The notes below the pieces were generated by a model. The model was given only the letters and a program-made list of their open reading frames with translations. It was not told the DNA's origin and searched no databases. The position numbers were made by a program, and so were the translations under genes. From positions 620,001 to 684,000 of the forward strand of contig VTFK01000343.1 of assembly GCA_009617715.1 (NCBI GenBank): DNA of 64,000 bases, given 5' to 3'. Origin of the DNA: Plectrocnemia conspersa. Lineage: Eukaryota > Arthropoda > Insecta > Trichoptera > Polycentropodidae. Positions 1 through 11,529 of this stretch are shown here, piece after piece (the first letter of the stretch is position 1; each line of letters starts with the position of its first letter).

Positions 1-500
1 TGATCACGTGTTGAAAATTAGACTCGAAGACACGAAAGGCGGTGAATTTTTCGCCGTTCTAGGGGAGGCTTTCGGGCAACAATAGACTCTAATTCGTCTA
101 ACGAGGAAACACCCCCCGGGGGCGGTAAGCAATACGATAACGCCTCGACGAAATTTCCAAATTATTTTTTAACACTCTCCAAGTGAACAGAATTTGCGCG
201 AACACCCACACGTCTCGCGAGACGAGAGAACGTTTAATTGAACACTACTGTAATTATTCTGATGCAACTCAATTGGGTGCAAACAAACGACGTTAATCAT
301 ATTAATTAAGTGCTTTACAATTAGTCGTTAAGGAGGCGACGTCTATGGGAATCGATCTCTTGAACTTGTGACTTTTTGAGTGTGCCGCCTGTGTGCGAGC
401 CGAACGTGTAATTAATCAATAGAAAAAACTCATAAACCCTCGGACGTTAGCGATGAAAAAAATAATGCTGCTCTCGGGATGAGCTCCTTTGATATTTCGG
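1..500. other. GC-richer block in Dll intron 1
   Basis: No open coding frame stands out. The block is more complex and GC-richer than the following 3 kb. It contains a perfect 14-bp palindrome, CGTCTCGCGAGACG, at 211-224 and a C/G run near 111-123. It lies inside the Dll transcription unit, downstream of exon 1. It may be conserved regulatory DNA. Confidence 0.4.
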
Positions 501-1263
501 CGCTAATGCTTCATTCATTGGGAATCTCTGAATGAATCAACTAATTGTTTCGAATTTTATACGGCAACCGTATGTCGAATTCGTATATTGATTATACTGG
601 ATTGCTTATGAATAGCAACAATGTTGTGTTCAATGTCAAGAATGTCTCATTTACTTATTTTTACATAAGTAAATACAACACAATATAAAGCATTAAATAT
701 GTTTATGATTAATCATGAGACACCTTTTCTACTCAATGGTTATTAACATTTTTAGTATTTTTGTAAAATGTATTTTTAATAACTGCATTTAAAATAAAAT
801 TTATTTTATACTATAAAACTAATTTTATACGTATTTTATTTACAGTTACAATTGTGAAATTTTTACGTATTATAATTATAAAAAATTATATAAGTTTATT
901 ATTAAATTTATGAATAATATTACATATTTAATTTCAATTACATATTTAATATTACATAAGTAGCCTCAATTTATATTTAAAATATATAAATTAATTTTTA
1001 AAATAAAAATATATTTTGTAATACAAATAACCCTTTAACCCTTTGTGTAGTCAGTTAATTTATAAACATTTGTTAATTTATTAGTATACACCTGAGAATT
1101 TAAGTTAATTGTACGTACATTTTCATTTTTATTTCTGCTGTTATTTATTTATTAATATTTAATATTGCATTTCTAACAAATAGTAATAACAAAACAATGA
1201 TTCTATTAGTTTTATTGGTTTGATTTTTTACTGCCTTTTTGTTTAGTACATTTCAAAAAAAAT

Positions 1264-1304
1264 AACACTTTTCTTTGTATATAGTATATACAAAGAAAAG
1301 TGTT
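1264..1304. repeat. Perfect 19-bp hairpin with 3-base loop
   Basis: AACACTTTTCTTTGTATAT at 1264-1282 is repeated exactly in inverted orientation at 1286-1304, with AGT between. It sits in the left arm of the larger inverted repeat, where the right arm has no clear counterpart. It may be a small insertion or a cruciform-forming sequence. Confidence 0.8.
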
Positions 1305-1739
1305 AATTTTACTTTATTATAATATATAACAAATATGCAAAATAAATTAACACTTTGTCAAAAATACAGAGGCTTTCAATCTTTTTTATAAAATTAATAT
1401 AAAATATTTTTTGTTATGTTAATTTAATTCGTACTATTTAATTTATTGGTATTATTTTGTATAAAAATCATTTACAATAATTTAAATTTTAAAAAAATAT
1501 TAAATAATTATAATATTTTTTATATATTAAATGTAAATATATAACGATTAGTAAATATATGACTATCTGGGGTACCTCAAAACAGTAAAAGATCGAACGC
1601 CGTACATATACGGCGGTACTCCTCAAAAGGTTGTTGAAGTATTTTTTAAATATAGCAGAAAAATTAGCAATAGATTTTAAAAATCAGATATTCAGACATA
1701 TGAGAGTAACTCTATATATAAAATATGTATATTAAAATT

Positions 1740-3750
1740 TGTAGATATACTTATATTTAATATTAAATTAAAAGTAACCAATTTTATTATGATTTTGGTA
1801 CTAATTTTTGCCTAATAAATAATCCATCAATATTTACTCATTTCATAAATTATTTTGATTTTAAATAAATCAGATTTAAGCATTTTAGCATCTTTTATAA
1901 AACTTTGTTTACTATTTTTATTCAACGCATTATAAAAAAATCATTGAAAATATGTAAATTATCAGTAATTATTGAAAAAAAACAGTTTTTAATATGATTA
2001 TGATACTAATGATATTTATACAAGTTTAAAACTTTACTTAAATTGAGATTTGGGTATTTAAATTTAAATTATATTTAAAACATATAAATTAAATATATAA
2101 ATTAAAATTAATCTTTTAGTGTAAGAAATATTCAGAAAATCAATCACTTAAATAAATAACGATGGCTTTATAATTTTTCAATAATTTAGAATTGGGCATT
2201 AAAAAATAGCCATATTTATAGAAAATACCTAATATTTTTATTCAACAGTTTTATAAGAAAACTCATTATTGAAATGTTATAAATTATCAGCAATAAATTA
2301 AAAAAACAGTTATAATTATGATTATGATACAAATTTTTTTAGAAAAATATATATAAATATCTACAATAGTTTAAAAATTTACTTCAATTTTAATGCAATA
2401 ATTAAGACTTTGGTATATAAGAGTTTTATTAAAATACCCTTTGAGTGGTACCGCCGTACATGTACGGCGGTTGATATTTCACTGTTTTGAGGTACTCCAG
2501 ATAATTATATATTTACATATATGTATAACTGAAGAAATAATAAGTAAAAAACATTATATTTATATAATATTTTTTTATAAATTAAATAGTATAAATGAAC
2601 AAATACTATTTTAATTTTATAAAATTTATTAAAAAAAAATCTGAATTGATATAAAAAAAATCACAAAAGCCAAAAATACGAAATTTAATATTAGAAAAAT
2701 TTTAAATTAATTATTAAAACACACTAATACAGAAAAGTAGTAAAACCAATCAAAACAATTAAACGTTAAGAAACATTGATTTTTATCTATTATTTACTAT
2801 AAATGTAATATAAATAATAATAAATAAATAGCAACAAAAATAATTATGGGAAAATACGTAAACTTAACTCACTCCCAGGTGTATACAAAAAATTTACAAA
2901 TGTGTTTAAATTAATTCACTAGTCAAAGAACTAAATAAAAAAATGCAAATAAATCTTGCAATCAAAAATTATCTTTAGTTTTGAAAAATCAGCAAAATAA
3001 ATAACTATAGCTTTATAATTAAACAATAATTTAGACTTATGCAATCAAAGTAGCCTAATTTATAAGAGAATGTGCTATATTTCTATTCATCGGTTTTATA
3101 AGAAAAAATATTAAAAATATATAAATTATTTGCAAATGATAAAAAAAACAGTTCTTATTATTGCTTTAATACAATTCTAAAAAAATATACAATAATATTT
3201 ACACCAGCTTAAAAAAAAATATTGTATTATTTGAGATTTGAGAATTAAAACATAGCTTCAAATTATACATATAGTATAAATATTAAATATAAAAATGCAA
3301 ATAAATCTTTGATTGTAAAAAATATTCTTGAAGCTTATTTCATTATTATATTTTAAATCTAAGCGTTTAAAAGTAATATAAAGAAATATTGCAAATTTCT
3401 GTTTTACAATTTTATAAGAAAGAATACAAATTAATATAATATGAATGAAAAATAACAGTTCTTATTATGATTATCGTATTAAAACTTTTTATTTATTCTT
3501 TATATATATTAATTGTTATTTAGATTAAGACATTTAAAAGAAGCTTTTAATTATATAATATTTTATAATATGCATTTAATATAAAAATCGAATCTAGAAC
3601 GTTTTGAAGAAAGATATATGAAAACCATTAGCAAAATAATAAACAACTGATTTACAGTTATTGCAATAAATAATGGCGATTAAATGTATATTAATCATAT
3701 ATTATATTATGCGTATTTTTTATCAAGAAAAACTTTTTTTTAGAAAAACA
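1740..3750. repeat. Degenerate AT-rich tandem array (unit about 0.2-0.3 kb)
   Basis: A motif close to ACAGTTTTTATTATGATTAT recurs near 1,777, 1,982, 2,306, 3,148 and 3,455, in the same orientation. Each time it is preceded by TTTTATAAGAAA- and AAATTAT-type blocks. Spacings are about 205, 324, 842 and 307 bases. The array is broken by the right arm of the inverted-repeat element. No coding potential is seen. Confidence 0.5.
2451..2470. repeat. 20-bp perfect palindrome in the right arm of the foldback element
   Basis: CCGCCGTACATGTACGGCGG is perfectly self-complementary. The matching left-arm site at about 1,598-1,616 is nearly palindromic, with one altered pair. Its preservation in both otherwise diverged arms suggests it was a functional terminal or subterminal site. 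Confidence 0.75.
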
Positions 3751-4379
3751 TATCACCAATAAATTTAAAATATACTTTTACAGCAGAATTACTTATAAAT
3801 CATAGATTTTAGTAGTACGAGCATATTGAACCCCCAATGAAATTTAATGCATTAATAAAAATATATACAATTAAAGAATATAACTATAATTTAATTGTTA
3901 TAATTAAAATGTAAATTATACAACTCACAAGATCGTTAAGATATATTCTAAGTAAATCCAAAATTACTGAATTAAATTAATGAGAATTTTAGTTTAAATA
4001 AACTTTGAAGGAATAATATTACAAAAAAATCTAACACTTAATTAGAATACCAAATAAAAAAATATTTATTTTATGGAAAAGTAGATAATCTAATTTGTAT
4101 AATGTTGTTACCAATTCTTTATACCCATTTCATAATTTGACTCACATTAACGATAAACTTTTTCATTAATTAATTATAATATTTAATAAACGACCATTAG
4201 ATTCCATCAGTTCTCACGCTAACGTTTATGAATGAAAACAAGAACTATTCAAAGGTAGCCAAAAATATAAAAATCTCTTATCTAATAACACAATGAAAAC
4301 ATAAAACATCGTTTAAAACACAAACGCGAATGATAATTAATTGAAATAATTACTACTCCTCTTGTAACATAGGTATATC

Positions 4380-4640
4380 TCGTGCGATTTTGTGCAATAA
4401 GAAGACATCGAAAAATGTGTGTATATTTATTTTTAATATAAACAATTTTTCAACCGCATAACGACCTTGAATTTCAACGCTCGATAAAGCAGAGCACTGT
4501 TTTTTGATTCACCAAGATCGTAAAATGACGCGAATCGCCCGATACGGATCGCTTTTCGTTTTGTTAAATTTGCATTTGCGCCAATCCGAGCGATCAATCT
4601 TTATTAATGTTGGTCATGCTTGGATGATTTTCGTTATTTT
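4380..4640. other. Complex non-coding block in Dll intron 1
   Basis: This is a GC-richer block between long AT-rich stretches. It holds several TGCG/CGAT motifs, GATACGGATCG near 4,540, and a homeodomain-type TTTATTAATG near 4,600. It has no long reading frame. It may be an intronic enhancer; I infer this from composition only. Confidence 0.35.
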
Positions 4641-5039
4641 TCTAAATTATTTAGGAACTACTGAAGATATTTTAAAATAAATCAAATCTCAGATACATAT
4701 TTACATATTTATGTATACTGGCAAATTATTGCCAAGAGTCTCGGTACACAGTGCTATTATATATTTCTAAGAACTTGTAGAAAATGAACAGCTTATGATT
4801 ATCATATCGACTTGCGTAGATCTACTAATGAAAAACAGAAAACCTACAACATCTGAGCCAAACATGAATTTGGTTTCTTCAAACCTTACTGAACTTTAGT
4901 GCAATTTTATTATTCCATCAATACTAAGAATCATTTATTCAGTTTCTCCCACATCTTTGTCAATATAACCTTCATTCATATTTCGAGATACGTTTTAAAG
5001 ATACACATCAAAATTCGGAAAACACATATAAACACGTCA

Positions 5040-5345
5040 ACAGGAGTCCATATGAGTAAAATTGAATTACGTATAGATATGCCCGAAGCATATAGTGTAG
5101 GTGTGGTGGCTGTACATGAGTCTCAGACCCATCGGGACAAAAAGAGACCCGCGGCTAACTTTGTCGGTCTTTGTTAACAAAGGAGGCCGCGACTGTCCTG
5201 GTTTTTGTCCCACTGCCGAAGGGCGACGACTTGTCTTCTGCTGAATTACTCTATCCGAGAACTCGCGGACTTGTGACCCTCTCGGTGTCAACGACAACGG
5301 ATTAACAACGTTGATTAATTCACACGAAATTTTGGTATACACAAA
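5040..5345. other. Complex non-coding block with SOX/TCF-like palindrome
   Basis: This GC-richer intronic block has reading frames of about 90 codons on both strands, none resembling a known domain. It contains CTTTGTTAACAAAG at 5169-5182, a perfect palindrome made of two inverted CTTTGT sites, of the type bound by HMG-box factors. It is more likely regulatory than coding. Confidence 0.4.
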
Positions 5346-5657
5346 CACATACATACGTATATGAAGTGGTGCATATAATGTGCAAATTTTTTTAATTTAA
5401 ATTTAAAATACACTATAAATATAAAACACCATCTGAGCTACTTAATTATAAATATTTCACTAATATTAAATGACATGCCAGACTTTTAATAATATCAATA
5501 ATAACAGATAACTAAAAAATGACACCATAAAATCTTTATCTTTAAATCTGTCAAATACTATGTATGAAACACATTTCTTTAGTTTTTAACCCTTTAAACG
5601 CCAGCGACTTTTTAGTGAGTCAACTGTTATTTCTCTTCACGCGTCGCGTCTGTCTAA

Positions 5658-5658
<1 letters not shown>

Positions 5659-5729
<71 letters not shown>
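5659..5729. repeat. (AT)n microsatellite
   Basis: About 35 uninterrupted AT dinucleotides lie in Dll intron 1, right after a GC-richer CGCGTCGCGTCTGTC stretch. The length is probably polymorphic. Confidence 0.97.
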
Positions 5730-5731
<2 letters not shown>

Positions 5732-6140
5732 GGTGAAAATCTATTCCGATATGAATTCACTGAAAAGATATATTTAAAAAAATATTTTTAGGATATATTC
5801 GAGACTACATTTTTTTAATTTTCTTTGAGGAATAGCCAGAGAATTTCTGGTTTAGAATCAGGGACAGCTTTCAGCTTTCTCTAGGATAGAGACAAAAGTC
5901 CAGTCAGTGATTTTTTTAATATTTCGATTTTTCTCGCCAAATTCAAGGGGGCAAATGTCACAACCTACCGCCTCGCCTGATGAAGTCCCTGTGTGAGAAA
6001 AGTCATTGGCATTGCTCAAAAATATATCATTAAAAAAACGCCAATGTGCGAACAAGCACTAAATGTAGTATATCATGACTACGACCCCCTTTAATAGTAT
6101 ATTGATGGTACCATGGACAACTATGTTAAAAAAAACTTAC

Positions 6141-6435
6141 CGTCTTTGGGCGGGCTGGCGCAGTGCTGCGCGTAAGATCCGAGATGGTAGCTGGGGTAGT
6201 TCTGGTGCACCGGCGGGAATGCGTAGCCGAGCGCCCCCCGGGGGCTCGGGAACCCCCCGCCGTCGGGCTGCGAAGGGGGGAACTGATGGGGGTGCTGGTA
6301 TCCGCCCTTGAAGGGTCCATACCCCGCCGCCGCCGCCGCCGCATGGTGCTGCAGCTCCACGAAGGCCGACTTGGCCACGGGCAGGCCGGGCGAGTCGTGC
6401 TGCTGCTGGTGCTGATGCTGGTGATGGTGGTCCAT
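6141..6435 (-). CDS. Dll: Distal-less homeobox protein, first coding exon (partial gene)
   Basis: Distal-less is a nuclear homeodomain transcription factor needed for outgrowth of limbs and other appendages. This exon encodes the 98-residue N-terminal part before the homeodomain. Recognisable blocks, from memory of the family, are a His/Gln-rich start (residues 2-13), KSAFVELQ (22-29), a six-alanine run (32-37), FPSPRGALGYAFPPVHQN (62-79), YHLGSYA (83-89) and CASPPKD (92-98). The coding frame ends one base into the next codon at a consensus donor (G|GTAAGT, positions 6140-6135), which fits the place where the family continues with KDD. The ATG at 6435 is the first in this frame, because a TGA lies upstream at about 6574. 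The frame stays open from 6436 to 6573 and encodes a Pro/Gly-rich stretch, so an upstream exon could add residues. The homeobox exons are not in the window. Codon use is very GC-rich compared with the surroundings. The identity is secure; the exact start is less so. Confidence 0.92.
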
Positions 6436-6600
6436 GGGGGGCTCCGGCTGCGGGGTCCCCGGCGGGCCCCCATCCGAAGGGGGCCCGAACGGGTCCGCGA
6501 AGTTCAGCGTGGCTTGGCCGTGGTTTGCCACTGTAGTGACCGTGGTGCGCGCTCGACAACAGTTTGGGGTCAATCAGACCCCGACCAAACAATATTTGAA
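6436..6600 (-). other. GC-rich leader or possible N-terminal extension of Dll exon 1
   Basis: This block directly upstream of the proposed Dll ATG is as GC-rich as the exon. Its Dll frame is open back to a TGA at about 6574 but contains no ATG. A possible splice acceptor (CACTACAG, ending at 6531 on the minus strand) would join the open frame to an upstream exon, though its pyrimidine tract is weak. It is either 5' untranslated leader or additional N-terminal coding sequence. Confidence 0.55.
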
Positions 6601-8470
6601 TATGTCAGTTGCTAACGCACTAAACGAATATCATGCTACTATTATTACTTTTATAAATATTTTATGACACGTTTTTCTTATGCTTTAAATAAAAAATATA
6701 TCACAGCTCAAAGATCGATCTAATTTAAAGCTATTTATTTATTATTTATAGTTTTGATTTTTTCTATTAAATATATATAATAAATATCACAATCGATTCG
6801 TAATATTATTTGATATATTGTTATCTTCAAAGACGTGCATCTGTGAACAAAAAAAAAACAATCAGTTAAATAAAATATAAATAATCAAAGAATATATTAA
6901 TACACATTATATTATAAGCAAATATTGTAAAATTACGTTATCTTAAAATAAAACTGTTAATAGTAAGGTAAATATAACAATATACAGCGTCCCGTAAAAA
7001 AAACAATTGAATATTTTTTGTTCAAGCTAAAAATATAGCGCTATGTTTTTACATTGATTTTTAAATGTATTTAAAATTCAATGAATGGCAAGTAATGTTT
7101 TGTAAACATAAAAACATACGTCTCAATAACAACTATATATTTTAAAAAAATATATTTCATTAGTATGAAGCTTAACTGACAGTGAATTTATTGAAAGATG
7201 TCCCAAAAATAATTTGTTTTAAAAAAACATTTTTTTGTAAAATTAATCTAAATACATTGAAAAATATTTGGAGTCTTAGTTTAATTTCATAACCTTACAG
7301 AATGCATTAATCGCACATTTTAGGTTTATATTGACAACAATTTTAATATTACAGAGTCTGTTAATTCGAATGAAACAGTAAATTCAATCCCTTAACCATT
7401 ATTTTTTTAATATGGTTGGAAAGAAGGAAGTAATAACGATACTATACTTCGTTTCATTTAACAGAGTCACTTTGAGGCTTATCTGCGGTATTTCATTGCT
7501 CCGCTTGCGCCGAGCAAAGTTGTCATATACGTTCCAAATACTTCATCCGACACTCGCAGCGCACGGATGTCTTCAAATTGTTATCGCTATACATACATAA
7601 ATGATAACGATTGATTTTTATTTTAATAGCTCACTATTGCAACAGAAAAAAATATGGTAATATTTCTAATTTTTCTATTTTTTTTTTTGCATTATAGAAA
7701 AGAGTAATGACACGTATATCCGCAACTTATACTTTAAATAAAATTAGTGGGACTTATGCCCAAAGTTGTCATCTCTTTTTCACTTATTAATAATGAAGAA
7801 ATGTATATACATGACTATGTTAAAAAATACGGACTATAGAATATAACGATGCAGATTAATAATTTACATTTCATAAACTATCATAAACTTATATTACTTC
7901 TAATCTTGAGCTTAAATCTGCACCTGAACATCTTCAGTAGATCACTGCTCATTTAAATGAAAATAACCACGCGTCTTTAATGTGAGAATCATTTTATGAA
8001 GTATGTTTCAAACAATGATGGCATTTCAAATTAAACTAAAACTATGGCAATCTCAGATTAAAAACAATAACTTAATTAACTTTTAAAACCACGTGCGTAA
8101 TATTTGCTATTTAAGTATATTTAGTACTTCATTCTTAGATGAAATCGACTCTTTGCATGCGAACTTGTGTCTTTATTGGGCTTTTAAGTAATACATGCAT
8201 GAATAAAAGTTACATAGATAATGGTGGAAAATTGTATATGTAATTTATATATATTAATAATAAAAAGCAGTTTCATAGATGTAATATCTGGTACGCGTAT
8301 TTTTACACAGAATTGTAACATCACATCGTTAATAAAATACTTCAATAATTAAAATAAATAAAATCTAACCTAATGAAAGTTAAAAAACATATTAGGTCAA
8401 ATTGGGTTTGGTTGATTCGTATATGTTAGGTTTGGGTTTGAACAGCAAATAAACGTTTCGCAACGTTTTT
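6600..8470. other. AT-rich upstream flank of Dll, no gene seen
   Basis: There is no coding frame beyond short random ones. A short GC-richer stretch at about 7,480-7,570 (ATCTGCGG, TTGCGCCG) is the only compositional exception. I saw no RNA gene. Confidence 0.5.
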
Positions 8471-8725
8471 ATAAAAATTTAGAGTAGCATATAATTTCAT
8501 TAGCGCCTATCAGTTAAATTATATTTTCGGTAGTAATATATATATTTTTATCGATTAAAATGATTTTATTGAAACAGTTATTTCTATACTAGTAAAAATA
8601 TAACTTACACAAGAAATACACATTCACTGTAACATATATCTTAGTTTTTCTTACAATTTACTATTATGGCATATTCTTTCCTAATTATTTCACTGAAATT
8701 CAAGTGAAAATATAACTACTCTGAT
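8470..8725 (-). repeat. Dispersed repeat family R1, copy 1 (inverted)
   Basis: The reverse complement of 8,481-8,534 matches 45,961-46,013 at roughly nine positions in ten, around the core TTTAACTGATAGGCGCTA. Further along it shares a TGTTACAGTGA block with the copy near 52.8 kb. It is probably a small non-autonomous transposon of about 250 bp without coding sequence. Confidence 0.65.
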
Positions 8726-9439
8726 AATACTTTTTTATATATGTATATATACTAACACATTTTATTTGACTTTCTGATGTATTAAATTAACATATATGCC
8801 ACATTAATCAACATAATAAATTTTTCAACATAAAATATTGTTTTTTTTAGTAAAATTATTTTTTTATTATATTAATAATTATTTTTAAAAAAATGGACAT
8901 GTCTGATTCCAGACGACACACATGTATTAAATATTATTTTGTATATAAGACATCAATGGAATACCATGAGTAGTATTAACTGTACTTTTATAATTTATAG
9001 CACAAATGCATAGATTTTAAAACGTTAAAAATTTTTTTTTTCGTTAGTAGTTGTCTCTGAACACCTGATTCATTATTAATTTTTGTTTAACGAAAGGTAA
9101 AGGTATTCGAACAATTGCTTTAATAACTTATCATATTTTCTCAGTAAAATCAGATTCATGTAAGTAAATTCGCCTCTGACATAATTTTTAAGATAGAGAT
9201 ACATACATATATTAAACATAACATTCTACAAAGACAAATGGCAAATACTTACATGGTTATTGATTATAGATTTTGATACTAGTGTAAATATTCTAACAAA
9301 AATATTTTCATGTGATTATTTCTATAGTGAAAATGATTATATTATAATTAGTTATCTCTTTTTAACGATCGTCATTTAATTATATAATAATAGCAATGAG
9401 AGAAGTTAAATATTGATTCAATAATTTTATTGCTACATT

Positions 9440-10160
9440 CACATAAAGTAATAAAAGTTTATCGATAATATTATAAAGGCGCTATAAGGAAACCTGCGTG
9501 TTAATATTAATATCTCAATTTCGACGAACTTTCGTATATACTTAGAAACGATGCCCAACAAATTAACAAGAAACGAAAACGTCTCACCGTCGAAATATTT
9601 CAAAATCGGACATCCGATTAGTCCTCGGAGTGTAAAGTACCAAAAAACCATGTGAAAACTGCCGACGAAGTCCCTTTTTTTCACAATGGATGTTCCTAAG
9701 GTACCACACCTCCACATTTGTTATGAGCGTTTGGCGCCTCGTCTCGGAAACGTTTAAGATCAATTTTTAAGGTATACACCCATCAATCGTTTCGAAGGTG
9801 TTCTCTATTGTAGTTCTGTACGAGCGTACATAAAAATATGATTTATTTTGATTTTTTTCCGGTAGGTCCAGTGCATGATTTGAATTGTAGTTTTGGCACA
9901 CGATTTTTACAAAGTGTGCTTATGATATACATACATTTATTATATGTCAGTTGAGTCAAGTTTTAAAAAAGCACGAAATACATTCGAATGTTATGTTTTT
10001 TGCGCCTCTGCCCCTCCCCTATGCCGCCGAAAGATCGTGAGGGTCCACTTTTTTCGTTTTCGTTTGAAAAATTGTTTTTTTATATTGTTATTATTCTACA
10101 AAAGTTAAATTAACCTTTTGTCGAGAGGCGGCTTGCCGCGCAACATCAACGAGAGGGTCG
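9440..10160. other. Two GC-richer non-coding islands upstream of Dll
   Basis: Segments at about 9,440-9,760 and 9,990-10,160 rise above the AT-rich background. The second has CCCCTCCCCTATGCCGCCG and a GGCGGCTTGCCGCGC stretch. A 92-codon frame crosses the first on the minus strand but shows no domain. These are candidate regulatory elements of Dll. Confidence 0.4.
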
Positions 10161-10164
10161 CTCT

Positions 10165-11525
10165 AATAGTTAACAGTGACTAATTAATTATTTTAATTAA
10201 TACACATAAATAAAATTTATTTTTAATATTCAATTTAACCACATTTTTTAAAGATAATTATATATTAAATAAATAATATATTTATCTCACGAACCAATCG
10301 CACGAACCTCACAACTTTATTTAAACTGAATTAGTCGAAAGCGTTTTTTTCATTCGGCGTGTTTTATTAATATTAATGATTTATTTGGAGTGAAATATAA
10401 ATTTGGTACAATCCCAGTTATTATCCATGTTAAATCCAATAATCACCTTGTTAAATCCGTTATTAATCACTTACGGCACCGTAACTCAATTTGGAAGCAT
10501 TTTGTCTTCATTGATATCAATTAGTTTTATTTATTGTTTTTAATTTACATTGCAGCTTATTTTTTTCTCTCTCTCCTCTTCTCATCGGTCTTTCTTCTCT
10601 TTATTAATTACTCGAGCTTCGATATAAGAACCGACGAGTCGAGCAATAAAATATCGAATGAAAACCGACAGGGGAAAAAACTTAACTAAGCCGTAAAATA
10701 AAAATAAACAACCACTTCGAAAAGTTATAAAATCATATATTTACGGTTATTGTTGTATCCTGTCGTATTTGAGTGTTTCGGACGTTAAATGTGTCTATCG
10801 GTCGTTTCGGCTTGATTTGCAAGCGTAAAGAAACACTTTTTTAATATTTATGATTTCCAAACACAATTTAGTTTTAAAAAAAAAACTTGAAAGGGTTGCC
10901 TAATATCGTGTTGTGAATTATAGATAAAGATTTATAATTAAGTATATTAAACATATTCTTACTTAATTAATTAAATAATATTTTTATCTTTTTTTTTCAA
11001 ATTGGCTCCATAAAAGCAGCTCTTCATATACAAAATATATAAGAGACATTAAAATTACACGTAATATTGATACTTTTATGTATGACTTAATGGAACTGTT
11101 TGTTTTAAAGCACTAGTTATTACATAGAGTATTTCTAAAACAGCAAAATAATTTATTTTGATGTTCTTATAGGAATTAAGTAAATAATTTAGTACCACTT
11201 TAGTTGCTGTATCATAAAAACAATAATATTGCAACAATATTCAAACATTTATTCTTTTAACTGGAGTCGGTTTTAGTAAAATAATTTTAAAACAAAATAT
11301 ATATAAACTTTATTTAATAAAAAGTTTGTTTAAGTGGTAAAATTAAAACCATAACTTTGATAACTTTTAGTATCACAGTTGAATATTATGGATATGCATA
11401 GTAATAATCTTGAATTAAATTTAATACATTCTTATAACCCTAATTACTTTAAATTTATGGTATACATATACAACAGATTTTTATAAACGAGGGGAAAAAA
11501 TATTTTTTAAGAAATCCAGATGATC
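10165..11525. other. AT-rich spacer
   Basis: Apart from the CT-rich tract near 10.57 kb, this holds only short random frames and no recognisable repeat or RNA gene. Confidence 0.4.
10561..10605. promoter_or_regulatory. CT/GA-rich tract (GAGA-factor type)
   Basis: A pyrimidine tract (TTTTTTCTCTCTCTCCTCTT at 10561-10580) gives consecutive GAGAG motifs on the minus strand. In insects such motifs are bound by GAGA factor at promoters and Polycomb-regulated loci. No binding can be shown from sequence. Confidence 0.4.
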
Positions 11526-11529
11526 AAAC

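Larger units (their letters stand above)
1030..2940. repeat. Long diverged inverted-repeat (foldback-like) element
   Basis: Two arms, about 1,030-1,620 and 2,440-2,935, are inverted copies of each other. The innermost 60 bp or so match best (about 1,563-1,625 against 2,444-2,505), sharing TACCTCAAAACAGT and a CGCCGTACAT-centred palindrome. The outer parts still align by eye, for example the GTATACACCTG blocks near 1,084 and 2,877 (inverted). Divergence rises outwards. The loop holds AT-rich repeats and no coding frame. It resembles an old foldback or MITE-type element, or two inverted copies of one element. No target duplication could be fixed. Confidence 0.6.

Noticed and set aside
5564..5791. 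75-codon frame through the (AT)n repeat
   Set aside because: It is mostly an Ile-Tyr run translated from the microsatellite.
1..6140. Search for the Dll homeobox exon
   Set aside because: No minus-strand segment encodes the homeodomain core; it must lie left of the window.
6163..6615. Plus-strand and other-frame long open readings over the Dll exon
   Set aside because: They are shadows of the GC-rich Dll coding exon; only the minus-strand frame matches the family and meets a donor site in phase.
6980..7210. Possible mariner-type element between TACAGCGTCCCGTAAAA and GATGTCCCAAAA
   Set aside because: The two ends are not inverted copies of each other and no TA duplication pattern was convincing.
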